This document shows, piece by piece, positions 43,391 through 52,259 of a stretch of DNA of 64,000 bases. Source of the DNA: Brachybacterium huguangmaarense (GTDB lineage Bacteria; Actinomycetota; Actinomycetes; Actinomycetales; Dermabacteraceae); the NCBI RefSeq assembly GCF_025725725.1, contig NZ_CP107020.1:1-64000 (forward strand). Direction: 5' to 3'. The notes beneath the pieces are model-generated. The model was given only the letters and a program-made list of their open reading frames with translations, made no database searches and had not been told where the DNA came from. The first letter of the stretch is position 1. The number at the start of each line of letters is the position of its first letter. Made by a program: the position numbers and the translations under genes.

Positions 43391-45148
43391 ATGCAGCACA
43401 CGGCAGGTAACTACGAGGCGTTCGCGCGTCCCCGCCCCGCACAGCACGCGCCGGAGACGAAGGCCTACATCGTCGGCAGCGGGCTGGCCGGGCTCGCGGC
43501 GGCCGTCTTCCTCATCCGCGATGCCGGGGTCCCCGGCGCCAACGTCACGATCCTCGAGAAGGGCGAGACCGCCGGCGGTGCGCTCGACGGCCTCGACGTC
43601 CCGGAGAAGGGCTTCGTCATCCGCGGCGGCCGGGAGCTGGAGAACCACATGGAGTGCCTGTGGGACATGATGCGCTCCATCCCCTCCCTGGAGCTCGAGG
43701 ACGCCTCCGTGCTCGACGAGTTCTACTGGCTCAACAAGGACGACCCCAACTACTCGCTGCGTCGCGCCACCGTGCGCCAGGGCGAGGACGCCGGCCACGA
43801 GGGCCGCTTCGACCTGCCGAAGCGGGCGCAGAAGGACCTGTTGAAGATCTTCCTCGCCGAGCGCTCCGAGATGGAGGGCAAGCGCATCGACGAGGTGATG
43901 GGCCGCGAGTTCCTCGACTCGCCGTTCTGGATGTACTGGCGGACGATGTTCGCCTTCGAGGAGTGGCACTCCGCGCTCGAGTTCAAGCTCTACCTCCACC
44001 GCTTCATCCATCACATCGGCGGACTGCCGGACTTCACGGCGCTGAAGTTCACGAAGTACAACCAGTACGAGTCCTTCGTCCTGCCGCTCATGCACTACCT
44101 CACCGAACACGGCGTCGTCTTCCAGTCCGGCACCGAGGTCCTCGATGTGGACTTCGCCCACCGCAACGGCGAGATCCGCGCCACCGCGATCCACTGCCGC
44201 CGCGACGGCGCCGAGGAGACCATCGTGCTCGGTGAGCACGACCTCGCGCTCATGACGATCGGCTCGCTCGTGGACAACTCCGATGACGGCGACCACCACA
44301 CGCCCGCAGCCCTCAACGAGGGCCCGGCCCCGGCCTGGGACCTGTGGAAGCGCATCGCGAAGAAGGACCCGTCGTTCGGGCGCCCGGAGGTCTTCTGCTC
44401 CTCGATCGAGGAGACGAAGTGGGAATCGGCCACCGTCACGACGCTCGATGAGCGCATCCCCGCCTACATCGAGCGCATCGCCCAGCGCGATCCGTTCAGC
44501 GGCCGCGTGGTCACCGGCGGCATCGTCACCGCCGAGGACTCCTCCTGGCTGCTGAGCTGGACGGTCAATCGCCAGCCGCACTTCAAGAAGCAGCCGAAGG
44601 ATCAGATCGTCGTCTGGGTCTACGGACTGTTCGTCGACGTCGACGGCGACTACGTGAAGAAGCCCCTGGCGCAGTGCACCGGCGAGGAGATCACCCAGGA
44701 GTGGCTCTACCACCTGGGCGTGCCCGTCGATGAGATCCCCGAGCTTGCGGCGACCGGCGCCCGGTGCGTGCCGGTCATGATGCCCTACGTGACGAGCTTC
44801 TTTATGCCCCGCCGCGCGGGTGACCGGCCGCAGGTCGTGCCGGAGGGGGCGGCGAACTTCGCGTTCCTCGGGCAGTTCGCGGAGACCGGCCGCGACACGA
44901 TCTTCACGACCGAGTACTCGGTGCGCACCGGCATGGAGGCCGTCTACGAACTCCTCGACGTGGAGCGCGGCGTGCCGGAGACCTGGGGCTCCACGTACGA
45001 CGTGCGCGACCTGCTCGAGGCCTCGGCGCGCATGCGCGACGGCAAGAAGGTGGAGATCCCCGGCCCGGCCGCGCTGCGCAGCTACCTGCGCGACCGGCTC
45101 GAGCACGGAGAGATCGGTCAGCTCCTCGAGGAGCACGGCCTCATCTGA
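43391..45148 (+). CDS. ohyA: Oleate hydratase
   Basis: A 585-residue FAD-binding hydratase that adds water across the cis-9 double bond of oleate to give 10-hydroxystearate. The FAD motif is 'AYIVGSGLAGLAAAVFLIRD' near residue 27. The catalytic Glu region is 'IRGGRELENHMECLWD' near residue 76. The long C-terminal membrane-associating part is present. Length is normal. ATG with GGAAGGA seven bases upstream. The enzyme detoxifies host or environmental unsaturated fatty acids. Controlled by the divergent TetR gene. Confidence 0.95.
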   Translation: MQHTAGNYEAFARPRPAQHAPETKAYIVGSGLAGLAAAVFLIRDAGVPGANVTILEKGETAGGALDGLDVPEKGFVIRGGRELENHMECLWDMMRSIPSLELEDASVLDEFYWLNKDDPNYSLRRATVRQGEDAGHEGRFDLPKRAQKDLLKIFLAERSEMEGKRIDEVMGREFLDSPFWMYWRTMFAFEEWHSALEFKLYLHRFIHHIGGLPDFTALKFTKYNQYESFVLPLMHYLTEHGVVFQSGTEVLDVDFAHRNGEIRATAIHCRRDGAEETIVLGEHDLALMTIGSLVDNSDDGDHHTPAALNEGPAPAWDLWKRIAKKDPSFGRPEVFCSSIEETKWESATVTTLDERIPAYIERIAQRDPFSGRVVTGGIVTAEDSSWLLSWTVNRQPHFKKQPKDQIVVWVYGLFVDVDGDYVKKPLAQCTGEEITQEWLYHLGVPVDEIPELAATGARCVPVMMPYVTSFFMPRRAGDRPQVVPEGAANFAFLGQFAETGRDTIFTTEYSVRTGMEAVYELLDVERGVPETWGSTYDVRDLLEASARMRDGKKVEIPGPAALRSYLRDRLEHGEIGQLLEEHGLI

Positions 45149-45221
45149 GCCCCGCCCACCGCGGGTGCGCCTCGGGCACGGTCCCGAGGCGCGCCTGGGC
45201 TGGTCCCATGTCGCCCACCCC

Positions 45222-45690
45222 GCCTGCCTGCTCTTCGACGAGACGTAGCGAAGGATGCCGAGCACCAGGGCGGACTGGAATCCGGTGCCGCGCTCGGCGA
45301 TCGGCACCACGACGTCGTCGTGACTGGTGATCACTGCTTCTCGGAGCATTCCGCGCAGCGCGTGCTGGGGCGCAGACAGGTCGACTCCGAGGACCGGATC
45401 CTGGAAGGGCAGCTCGGTCGCCACCGAGTTCACCGACTCGCTGAGGACCTCCCGCACCAGATCCTCGACCGGCTCCATCGCCTTCGCGAAGTCCTTCTGG
45501 AGCTGCGTGGAGCGGGAGTTGCCCGAACGGACGAGCACCCCCTCCAGGGTGTCGTGGAGCCGCGTCAACGACTGGTCTGCATCGCCCTGGTCGGCACTGC
45601 CCACCCTGATGGAGGGGATCTTCACGAGGTCGAACGACTGGAGCGCCCACTCGTAGATCTCGCGAGACCGCGCATCCGTGCCCTTCCACA
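45222..45690 (-). pseudogene. Displaced internal fragment of the OLD-type ATPase gene
   Basis: This ~470-base segment corresponds, at high identity, to 54626-55091 inside the intact ATPase gene. It encodes 'SREIYEWALQSFDLVKIPSI' through 'GTGFQSALVLGILRYVSSKS'. The differences include several amino-acid changes, so it is a diverged copy rather than a recent duplicate. Both edges are sharp and the P-loop and TOPRIM parts are absent. Confidence 0.85.
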
Positions 45691-45736
45691 GTCCCATTCC
45701 CCGTGCAGGGAATGATGCGGCCACGACCGTGGTCGT

Positions 45737-46134
45737 TCAGCGCCCCTGGGCCGCGGCGTCGTCGAGGGCGTCCAGGTCGCGCAGGGCGTAGCGCAGGTGC
45801 TCCCACTCCCCTCGAGGATCACGTGGAAGCACGAGCGCACCGTCTCCGGATACTCGGGGCTCCACGGGTGGCGGCGTTCCTCGTCCAGGCCGGCGTCGTC
45901 CACGGACGCCAGAAACTCGCGGACCTGGGCCAAGGGTTCGGACCGTACCGCGAGCACCCCCTCGTAGGGCGGGGCGTGGACGCGAAGAAGTCGAGGTCGA
46001 CACCGTCGTCCTCCGCACCCGCGCGGGGCTGGCCGAGCGGGTGGAACGGCTCCTCGGCGCGCCGCTGCCTCCCGCAGGCTCCTGCCGACAAAGCGGGCAC
46101 CCTCGAGCTTCAGCGAGTCGGGAACTGCGGACAC
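45737..46134 (-). pseudogene. DinB-type/pentapeptide protein, decayed
   Basis: Across several frames the minus strand spells parts of a DinB-superfamily protein of the pentapeptide-leader kind: 'LKLEGARFVGRSLREA', 'EEPFHPLGQPRAG', 'VLAVRSEPLAQVREFLASVD' and 'EWEHLRYALRDLDALDD'. At least two frameshifts and a central deletion are needed to join them. It is not functional. Confidence 0.65.
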
Positions 46135-46196
46135 GTCTTCGAAGGTGCCAGCCGACCCCTGGATTCATTGTCAGACACGCCCTAGGCGTTCCGGCC

Positions 46197-47369
46197 TCAG
46201 TGGACTTGGCCGGCGACTGCGGGACCGATCCGGGGCCGTCGCACGAGTTCGCACGTCAGGCGCAGGGCGCCGACCGCGGTGAGAGCCGTCAACACTGACC
46301 ATGCGGGCATGGTCAGTGCTGGCGGGATGATGAGCAGGGATGCGGCCGCCGTGAGGAGGCGGTCCGGCACGAGCTGATGGTGATCGCGCCATCGGTAGGC
46401 GGCATCGGCCGCGTAGAACAGGCCCACCCCGCCACTGAGGGCGATCGCCGGCAGCAGCGGTAAGGGGTCGGACACGTGCTCGAGCGCCGCGCTGGCGCCG
46501 AAGCCGAAGAAGGCGACCCCGGCGACCAGGGGAAGGTGGAGGTAGCTGTAGGCGTCGCGGGCCAGTCGGGCGCGTTCGGGCCCGTCGGCGTCTTTGAGGC
46601 GTTGCTCGGCGCCGGCGGTCAGACCGAAGTAGGTCCACCACAGCGAGGCGGCGATCAGGACTCCGAGGACGGCGGCGGCGAGCACGACCGGTTGCTGCAG
46701 GTGCTCGCTGGCCCCGGTGCCCAGCCCGACGACGGCTTCACCGAGCGCGATGATGATGATGTTGCCGTGGCGCTCGACGAAGTAGGAGGGCACCACCCGG
46801 AAAACCTCGATCCCGGCGACCAGGGGTCCGCCGAAGTCGATGATGGCTGCACCGATCCAGAGCAGCTCTCGGTAGGGGGATGGGAAGGCGGCGGCGACGG
46901 CGATCAGGACGGGTGCGATGAGCAGGCTCGGGACCAGCCGCAGGAGGCCTGCACGGAGGTGTTCTTCGTCGTGGGAGGCGGCCACGACGAACAAGACCAG
47001 GTGGATGACGCGGATGGTGAGCAGGGCAAGCCCGAAGACGAGGGCTCCGGTGCTGAACGCGGTCGGGAGTGCGCTTGCGGCCAGCAGCATCGCAGCCATG
47101 GCGGCGATGACCAAGCAGCGAAATACCACCCGATTCGTGGTGAAGGTGTTGGTGAGCCACGTGTAGCAGACCCAGGCCCACCACACCGCCAGCAGGCCGA
47201 GCACACCATGACCGAAACCCCGCCACGAAACGTCCTCCCGCACCAGCTCGGTCAGCTGCGCCATCGCGTACACGAACACCAGGTCGAAGAACAGCTCTAG
47301 GTCGCCCACCGACCCGCTGCCGTTGTCCCGCGCGCCGGCCTCGCTGCCCGGCTCAGAGTTCTCTGACAT
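46197..47369 (-). CDS. Low temperature requirement protein A (LtrA)
   Basis: A 390-residue polytopic membrane protein of the LtrA family, with about ten to eleven helices. The opening 'SVGDLELFFDLVFVYAMAQL' and 'FVERHGNIIIIALGEAVVGL' are diagnostic. Function is poorly known; the family name comes from a cold-growth phenotype in Listeria. The ATG at 47369 is preferred to one 12 bases upstream, which would sit directly on the GGGG ribosome site. It is downstream of an aldo/keto reductase on the same strand. Confidence 0.88.
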   Translation of the reverse strand: MSENSEPGSEAGARDNGSGSVGDLELFFDLVFVYAMAQLTELVREDVSWRGFGHGVLGLLAVWWAWVCYTWLTNTFTTNRVVFRCLVIAAMAAMLLAASALPTAFSTGALVFGLALLTIRVIHLVLFVVAASHDEEHLRAGLLRLVPSLLIAPVLIAVAAAFPSPYRELLWIGAAIIDFGGPLVAGIEVFRVVPSYFVERHGNIIIIALGEAVVGLGTGASEHLQQPVVLAAAVLGVLIAASLWWTYFGLTAGAEQRLKDADGPERARLARDAYSYLHLPLVAGVAFFGFGASAALEHVSDPLPLLPAIALSGGVGLFYAADAAYRWRDHHQLVPDRLLTAAASLLIIPPALTMPAWSVLTALTAVGALRLTCELVRRPRIGPAVAGQVH

Positions 47370-47480
47370 CCGCGAAATCATCCCCTTTCAAGCCCGGCAA
47401 CTCCCACCCCCGAACCGACGGTGCTGCCGCGCCGTCCGAAGCGCTGCCCGGACCGACCGGGCTGCGCCCTTGGGCAGGGG

Positions 47481-48314
47481 TCACAGCATTTCTAGTGGTC
47501 GCGGTCCGCTCGGGGGCGGGAACGCACGGTCCAGAGCATCCAGGTCTTCGCGGGTCAGCTCCACCTCCAGTGCTGTGGCGTTGTCTCGCACGTGCTGCGG
47601 GCTGCTCGCCTTGGGGATCGTGCAGAGCGAGTCGCGGCGCAGCACCCAGGCGATGGCCGCCGCCGCGGCGCTGACGCTGTGACGCGCCGCGACGTCGTTC
47701 AGCGTCGTGTCGTGAAGGATGCGGCCCTGCTCGATCGGCGAATACGCCATGACCGGCAGCTGGTGTTCGGCGCACCAGGGCAGCAGGTCGTACTCCGGCC
47801 CTCGCCGCGACAGGTTGTACAGCACCTGATCCGTGGCCAGCCCGCCGCTGCCCGGCACGTCCTGCAGGTCAGCGAGGGCCCGGTGGTCGAAGTTGCTGAC
47901 GCCCCAGTAACGGATTTTCCCGTCCTCGACGAGCTGTTGCAAAGCCGCGACGGTGTCCTCCAGCGGGTACCTGCCCTGCCAGTGCAGCAGGTAGAGGTCG
48001 ATCCGATCGGTGCCCAGGCGTTTCAGGCTGCGTTCGCAGGCCGCGATCGTGCCGGAACGGGAGGCGTGGGACGGCAGGACCTTGCTGACCACGAACGCCT
48101 CGTCGCGGCGACCCGCCAATGCTTCACCGACCACCTCCTCCGCGCCGCCGTCGGCGTACATCTCGGCGGTGTCGACCAGCGTCATGCCCAACTCGAGGCC
48201 GGCGTGCAGCGCGGCGACCTCGTCGCCGCGGCGGCCGGGGTCCTCACCCCAGCCCCAGGTGCCCTGGCCCAGCACAGCGATGGACTCCCCGCTCGGCAGC
48301 GTTATCCGTCGCAT
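47481..48314 (-). CDS. Aldo/keto reductase
   Basis: A 277-residue aldo/keto reductase with the full tetrad: Asp and Tyr in 'LVDTAEMYADGGAEE', Lys in 'FVVSKVLPSHAS', His in 'IDLYLLHWQGRYP'. It is NADPH-dependent and reduces aldehydes or 2,5-diketo-gluconate-like substrates. A GGAAG site precedes the ATG. It lies 97 bases downstream of the alcohol dehydrogenase gene and may share its stress-related carbonyl role. Confidence 0.9.
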   Translation of the reverse strand: MRRITLPSGESIAVLGQGTWGWGEDPGRRGDEVAALHAGLELGMTLVDTAEMYADGGAEEVVGEALAGRRDEAFVVSKVLPSHASRSGTIAACERSLKRLGTDRIDLYLLHWQGRYPLEDTVAALQQLVEDGKIRYWGVSNFDHRALADLQDVPGSGGLATDQVLYNLSRRGPEYDLLPWCAEHQLPVMAYSPIEQGRILHDTTLNDVAARHSVSAAAAAIAWVLRRDSLCTIPKASSPQHVRDNATALEVELTREDLDALDRAFPPPSGPRPLEML

Positions 48315-48411
48315 CCGCGATCACTTCCTTCTGGTTGTCCTGAGGTGGGACGTGGGCTGAGATCCTCGAAGGGCCGGCGCGTCCGCGACCGGTGCTGGCT
48401 TACTGCGTGGG

Positions 48412-49587
48412 TCATCGGTCGAGTTGGAAAACGGCCCGGACGCAGCCGTCCTGCTTGTTCTTAAACATCTCGTAGCCGTGGGGTCCTTGGTCCAGCGGCA
48501 TGATGTGGGTGGCGAGGTGCTCGGTAGAGAGCTCGCCGTCGGCGATGTGCTGCAGGATCTGGGGGATGTAGCGATGGCCGTGCTGCTGGGCCCCGCGCAC
48601 GGTCATGCTCTTGTTCATCATCGCGCCGAGCGGGAACTTGTCGACGAACCCGCCGAAGACTCCGAGGATGAAGAGGCTGCCGCCTTTGCGGCAGGCGTAG
48701 ATCGCCTCTCGGAGGGCGGTGGGCCGGTCGGACTGCAGCCGCAACTGCTGCTTGACCTGGTCGTATACGTAAGCCGGGCCGGTTCCGTGCGCTTCCATCC
48801 CTACTGCCTCGATGACGACGTCCGGGCCGCGGCCGCCGGTGCGCTCCTTCAGTTCGGCCACGATGCTGTCCTCGGTGTAGTCCAAGGTGTCCGCACCGAC
48901 GTGTTGCCGGACTTGGGCGAGGCGTTCGGGGAGCCGGTCGATGACGATGACCTGCTCGGCGCCCATCAGCATCGCGCCGCGGGCGGCCATCTGTCCGACC
49001 CCGCCGGCGCCCCACACCGCGACCGTGTCGCCCGGGGTGATGCCGGCGCCGTCGGCGCCGGTCCAGCCGGTCGGGGCGGCGTCGGAGGCGAACAGGGCCG
49101 CCAGGTCCGACACCCCGTCCGGTACGGCGAACGCACCCTGGTCGGCATAGGGGACCCGTACGTACTCGGCGTGGCTGCCGGCGAAACCGCCCAGCATGTG
49201 GCTGTAGGCGAAGCAGCCGCCGATGGCGCTGCCCCACATCCTCTCGCTCAGGCCCGGGTTGGGGTTTCCGTTGTCGCACAGTGAGTACAGCTCCTGGGAG
49301 CAGTACCAGCACTCCCCGCAGGCGATGAACGAGCAGACGGTGACGCGGTCGCCGACCTTGTGGTTGCGGACGTTCTTGCCGACCTCGGCGACCTCGCCCA
49401 TGAACTCGTGACCGAGCACATCACCGGCGCGCATCGACGGGATGTACCCGCCGAGCAGGTGCAGGTCTGAGCCGCAGGTGGTGCTAAGTCGCACCTTGAC
49501 GATGACGTCGTGGTCGTTGAGGATCTTCGGGTCCTCGACGGTCTCCACGGACGTCTTGTTGACGCCGGTCCAGCACAGCGCCTTCAC
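48412..49587 (-). CDS. Zinc-dependent alcohol dehydrogenase, formaldehyde dehydrogenase-like
   Basis: A 391-residue medium-chain dehydrogenase. Catalytic zinc ligands are in 'STTCGSDLHLLGGY' and 'GHEFMGEVAEVG'. Structural zinc cysteines lie in 'CGECWYCSQELYSLCDN'. The NAD motif is 'VAVWGAGGVGQMAARGA'. It resembles glutathione-independent formaldehyde dehydrogenases. Its start overlaps the stop of an anchored hypothetical gene (ATGA), forming an operon. It should oxidise an alcohol or aldehyde. Confidence 0.9.
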   Translation of the reverse strand: MKALCWTGVNKTSVETVEDPKILNDHDVIVKVRLSTTCGSDLHLLGGYIPSMRAGDVLGHEFMGEVAEVGKNVRNHKVGDRVTVCSFIACGECWYCSQELYSLCDNGNPNPGLSERMWGSAIGGCFAYSHMLGGFAGSHAEYVRVPYADQGAFAVPDGVSDLAALFASDAAPTGWTGADGAGITPGDTVAVWGAGGVGQMAARGAMLMGAEQVIVIDRLPERLAQVRQHVGADTLDYTEDSIVAELKERTGGRGPDVVIEAVGMEAHGTGPAYVYDQVKQQLRLQSDRPTALREAIYACRKGGSLFILGVFGGFVDKFPLGAMMNKSMTVRGAQQHGHRYIPQILQHIADGELSTEHLATHIMPLDQGPHGYEMFKNKQDGCVRAVFQLDR

Positions 49588-50066
49588 AGCAGTCCCTCCC
49601 CGCCGGCGCGCCGGGTGACGACGTCGATGATCTTGCCGGTCGGGGTCGGCGGACGGCGGCCGTGCGGAGTGGGATCCACCCGCAGAACCTCCCCGACCTC
49701 GACCAGCTGCTTGGACTGACGCAACGCCGACCGGACCTGCTGGCGCGGATCGTGGCCGCTGACCCGGGCCCGCGCTGCACGCGGGGCGGTCGGCTCGGGC
49801 ACCCGCAGCCGGGCGGCGAGCTCGGTGCCCTTTCCGCCGGGGGCCGGCCGGACCTGGACCTCGACGAGGTCGCCCAATCCCGCCAACGGACCGGGCATCT
49901 GCCCGTTCGGCATGACCTCATCCTGGCTGCGGTTGAGCGTGACGCTGCGCCAGCGCCCCGTGGACTCCTCGCCGGCGAATTCGGGCGTCGATTGAACAGC
50001 GCGGCGGGCGACGACCCCGCCGGCGGCTGCGCCGGCCAGGACCACAATGACCATTGCTCCTCTCAT
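49584..50066 (-). CDS. Membrane-anchored protein of unknown function, coupled to the dehydrogenase
   Basis: A 160-residue protein with one N-terminal hydrophobic helix ('MVIVVLAGAAAGGVVA') and a basic/Pro-rich body: 'TLNRSQDEVMPNGQMPGPL' and 'DLVEVQVRPAPGGKGTELAA'. The body looks like part of a polyketide-cyclase/SRPBCC-type fold seen next to similar dehydrogenases in actinobacteria. The ATG at 50066 has GGAGGT nine bases upstream; a second ATG 12 bases on has its site too close. Its stop overlaps the dehydrogenase ATG. Confidence 0.7.
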   Translation of the reverse strand: MRGAMVIVVLAGAAAGGVVARRAVQSTPEFAGEESTGRWRSVTLNRSQDEVMPNGQMPGPLAGLGDLVEVQVRPAPGGKGTELAARLRVPEPTAPRAARARVSGHDPRQQVRSALRQSKQLVEVGEVLRVDPTPHGRRPPTPTGKIIDVVTRRAGGEGLL

Positions 50067-50160
50067 GTGCTACCTACCTCCAGGAGGGGTGCGGGTACCG
50101 AGGTGCCGGGTGTCGAGCTGCTAGTCAGCCTCGCCTGCGCCATGTGGCGTACCGGGCTGC

Positions 50161-50349
50161 TCACGAGCAGTTTCCGGCGTCGGTGGACTGGACAGTACTC
50201 CCACGGCGGAACAGAGGGAAGAGATCATCGGGTGAGCGGCTGGTGGCCAGGTTCCCGTCTCGGGCCGCCTCTTGGTCCACCACGTTCGCGCCGGTGTTGC
50301 GCAGGTCGGTGCGGATGCTGGGGAATGAGGTCAGGGTCCAGCCGGTCAC
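50161..50349 (-). pseudogene. Fragment of a DJ-1/PfpI gene
   Basis: Reads '[20 protein letters not shown]' and '[11 protein letters not shown]', closely related to the C-terminal part of the intact gene at 40492-41061. The nucleophile region and N-terminus are absent. Confidence 0.7.
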
Positions 50350-50394
50350 GAGACGTCATGGCCCTGCCGGGACTGCCCGACCACCCCGCCTTAC

Positions 50395-50630
50395 GCCCCC
50401 GCTCGCCAGTACTGGCCGCGGCCCCGCGCGATGCTCGGCGGGCCGCAGACCTCGTTCCTGCTGCCCGCGCCAACCGAACCCGGCGGCTACCTGCGCGTCA
50501 TGGCTCTGGGCATGCCTCAAGACGCTCCCCGCCACCTGAGCCTGGTCGTCGTGCTCTCACCCTGCGAGGACCTGCACGGGCTAGCCCACCGCGAGCTCGA
50601 GGTTCTTGGCCTGCTGATCGCCTGTCGAGA
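50395..50630 (+). pseudogene. Fragment of a LuxR-type regulator
   Basis: The plus strand reads 'SLVVVLSPCEDLHGLAHREL' followed by EVLGLLI, the beginning of a LuxR helix-turn-helix, and then loses similarity. The recognition helix is missing. The spacer 50067-50738 otherwise holds only this and the PfpI fragment. Confidence 0.5.
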
Positions 50631-50738
50631 GGCATCGAACATTTCACAGGACACGCGGCGAAGTCTTCGCCGAACCGGATGATCAGCGGGGTCTGCGAAG
50701 AATAGTCCTCGCCCGCTGGCGGGTGCCGTCGTCGCCGG

Positions 50739-51045
50739 TCAGTGCATCTGGGGCGGCTCCAGGTCGATGCGCACCTCGACCAGCTTGTAACCGGCCCGGT
50801 CGAACGCCGCCGCCATCGGGGTATTGACCGCATCTGTGGTCGCGGTAATTCGTCGAGCTCCATCCCCGATATGGAATCGGGTGATGTACTCAAGGATCTC
50901 GTCTACGTAACCGTGGCCGCGGTGCTGTGGTAGCACGGCTAGGTACCCCACGTTTCGGTTGGTCGGGGTGGCGGAGGGGATAGCCAGCCCGACGATCTCG
51001 CCATCGTGAGTCTGTGCGACGCGCCACCACGAACGTTCTCCTGGG
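50739..51045 (-). pseudogene. C-terminal half of a GNAT acetyltransferase
   Basis: Encodes 'AQTHDGEIVGLAIPS' and 'VGYLAVLPQHRGHGYVDEIL' with the acetyl-CoA loop, then 'TTDAVNTPMAAAFDRAGYKL'. The N-terminal half is missing and the frame is joined upstream to a YchF-like fragment. Confidence 0.7.
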
Positions 51046-51192
51046 CAGGGCGCGCCAGCTGGTCGAGGCCCGCCTCGTCCTGCTCGCTCATCTCGAGCAT
51101 CTCCGCGGCCTCGTCGTCGTCGAGCTCGGCGAGCTCGGACTCGAACATCGCGTCGAGGAAGATCGCCTCGACCGGCCCCACGAGTGCCCGCA
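51046..51192 (-). pseudogene. Internal fragment of a second, divergent ychF
   Basis: Encodes 'VEAIFLDAMFESELAELDDD' and 'AAEMLEMSEQDEAGLDQLAR', matching residues in the C-terminal third of the intact YchF ('AEAIFLDAKFESELIELEPD'). Several substitutions show it came from another lineage's ychF. It is fused to the GNAT fragment. Confidence 0.8.
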
Positions 51193-51496
51193 TCTCGTTA
51201 CTCCTGCGCCTCATCGGCGAATGGCCGGCAATCGCAATCACGCAGAATGAGTCCCCCGTGCACAGTAGGCGTGAACCAGCTCAAACAACCGCGAATGGGC
51301 GACTTCGTGCGGCAGCTAACGATGAGCGCAGGATTCGCGGATGAACTTCACATCAAAGAGCCCACTTTGTCGGCCGTGATCGGAAGACGCGTCACGCCTG
51401 CGACTCTGGACGTCTGCCACGCCTGATGAGCCGAGCGCACCTTTGCATGGACGCCAGACAAACAGGGCTGTTCGCACCTGCGTCTTACCTCACCCC
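51193..51496. other. AT-richer spacer in the accessory region
   Basis: About 300 bases of lower GC content with no gene or RNA that I recognise. It looks like joined remnants. Confidence 0.5.
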
Positions 51497-52042
51497 TCAC
51501 CAGGGGGACCCGATGGTTGCCAGGAAGATCGCCGCGGAGATCCCTGCGAACACGAGCAGGGTCACCCCCATCCAGGGCCCCACGGGCCAACTGGTCGGTG
51601 CCTGCGTTCTCCTCAGGCGACCGACCAGGACAGCGAGGCCGATGGCTTGGACGACCCCCAAGCCCGCCAGTGACGGATCCCGGAGGAAGACGGCCAGCGG
51701 CAGGAAGTGCAGCGCGACCACGACTGCGACCCACCACGCCATCCAGCGCCCCTGGCCCCGCCGCGCGAGGACGAAGCAGCCGACTGCCGCGAGCAGCACC
51801 TCCAGTCCGACCACGACCCCGAACCAGACGTACTGGCCGTCGAGCGCCGACCAGTCGCTCCAGCGGGTGAAGACGGCGAAGCCGAAGATCCCGGCCACGA
51901 TGAGCCCGACAGCGGAACCCGCTCCCAGCCACCCTCTGCGGGATCTCGGCGGGTCCTCCTGTCCCCATCCGAACCAGACGAAGGACATGATGCCGAACCA
52001 CGCGATCGTGAATGCATGGTCGCGTGCGAATTCGGTCAGCAT
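51497..52042 (-). CDS. Six-span membrane protein of unknown function
   Basis: A 181-residue protein with about six hydrophobic helices and short loops ('FTIAWFGIMSFVWFGWGQED', 'VWFGVVVGLEVLLAAVGCFV', 'MGVTLLVFAGISAAIFLATI'). Similar uncharacterised proteins occur in actinobacteria. The ATG has an AAAGGTG-type site. No motif points to a function. Confidence 0.7.
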   Translation of the reverse strand: MLTEFARDHAFTIAWFGIMSFVWFGWGQEDPPRSRRGWLGAGSAVGLIVAGIFGFAVFTRWSDWSALDGQYVWFGVVVGLEVLLAAVGCFVLARRGQGRWMAWWVAVVVALHFLPLAVFLRDPSLAGLGVVQAIGLAVLVGRLRRTQAPTSWPVGPWMGVTLLVFAGISAAIFLATIGSPW

Positions 52043-52259
52043 CGGTGCACCTTTGTGGAGATCGACGGGTCCATTCCGATCGAGTCTACGCGGGAGCCCG
52101 GATCATTCTGCGCACCGCGACACCGGCAGACGATGCGCTGCTGTGCGATCCACGGTTGCAGACGGCCACCGACCGACACAGCGCATCTCTGTGACCGACA
52201 TCCTGTGGTTCGTGATCGGAACCGGCTGCCTCGCGGTGCTCGTGGCACATTGCTGGTGA

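Noticed and set aside
43322..45724. 800-codon minus-strand frame
   Set aside because: Its first ~170 codons are the displaced OLD fragment and the rest is antisense shadow of the oleate hydratase gene.
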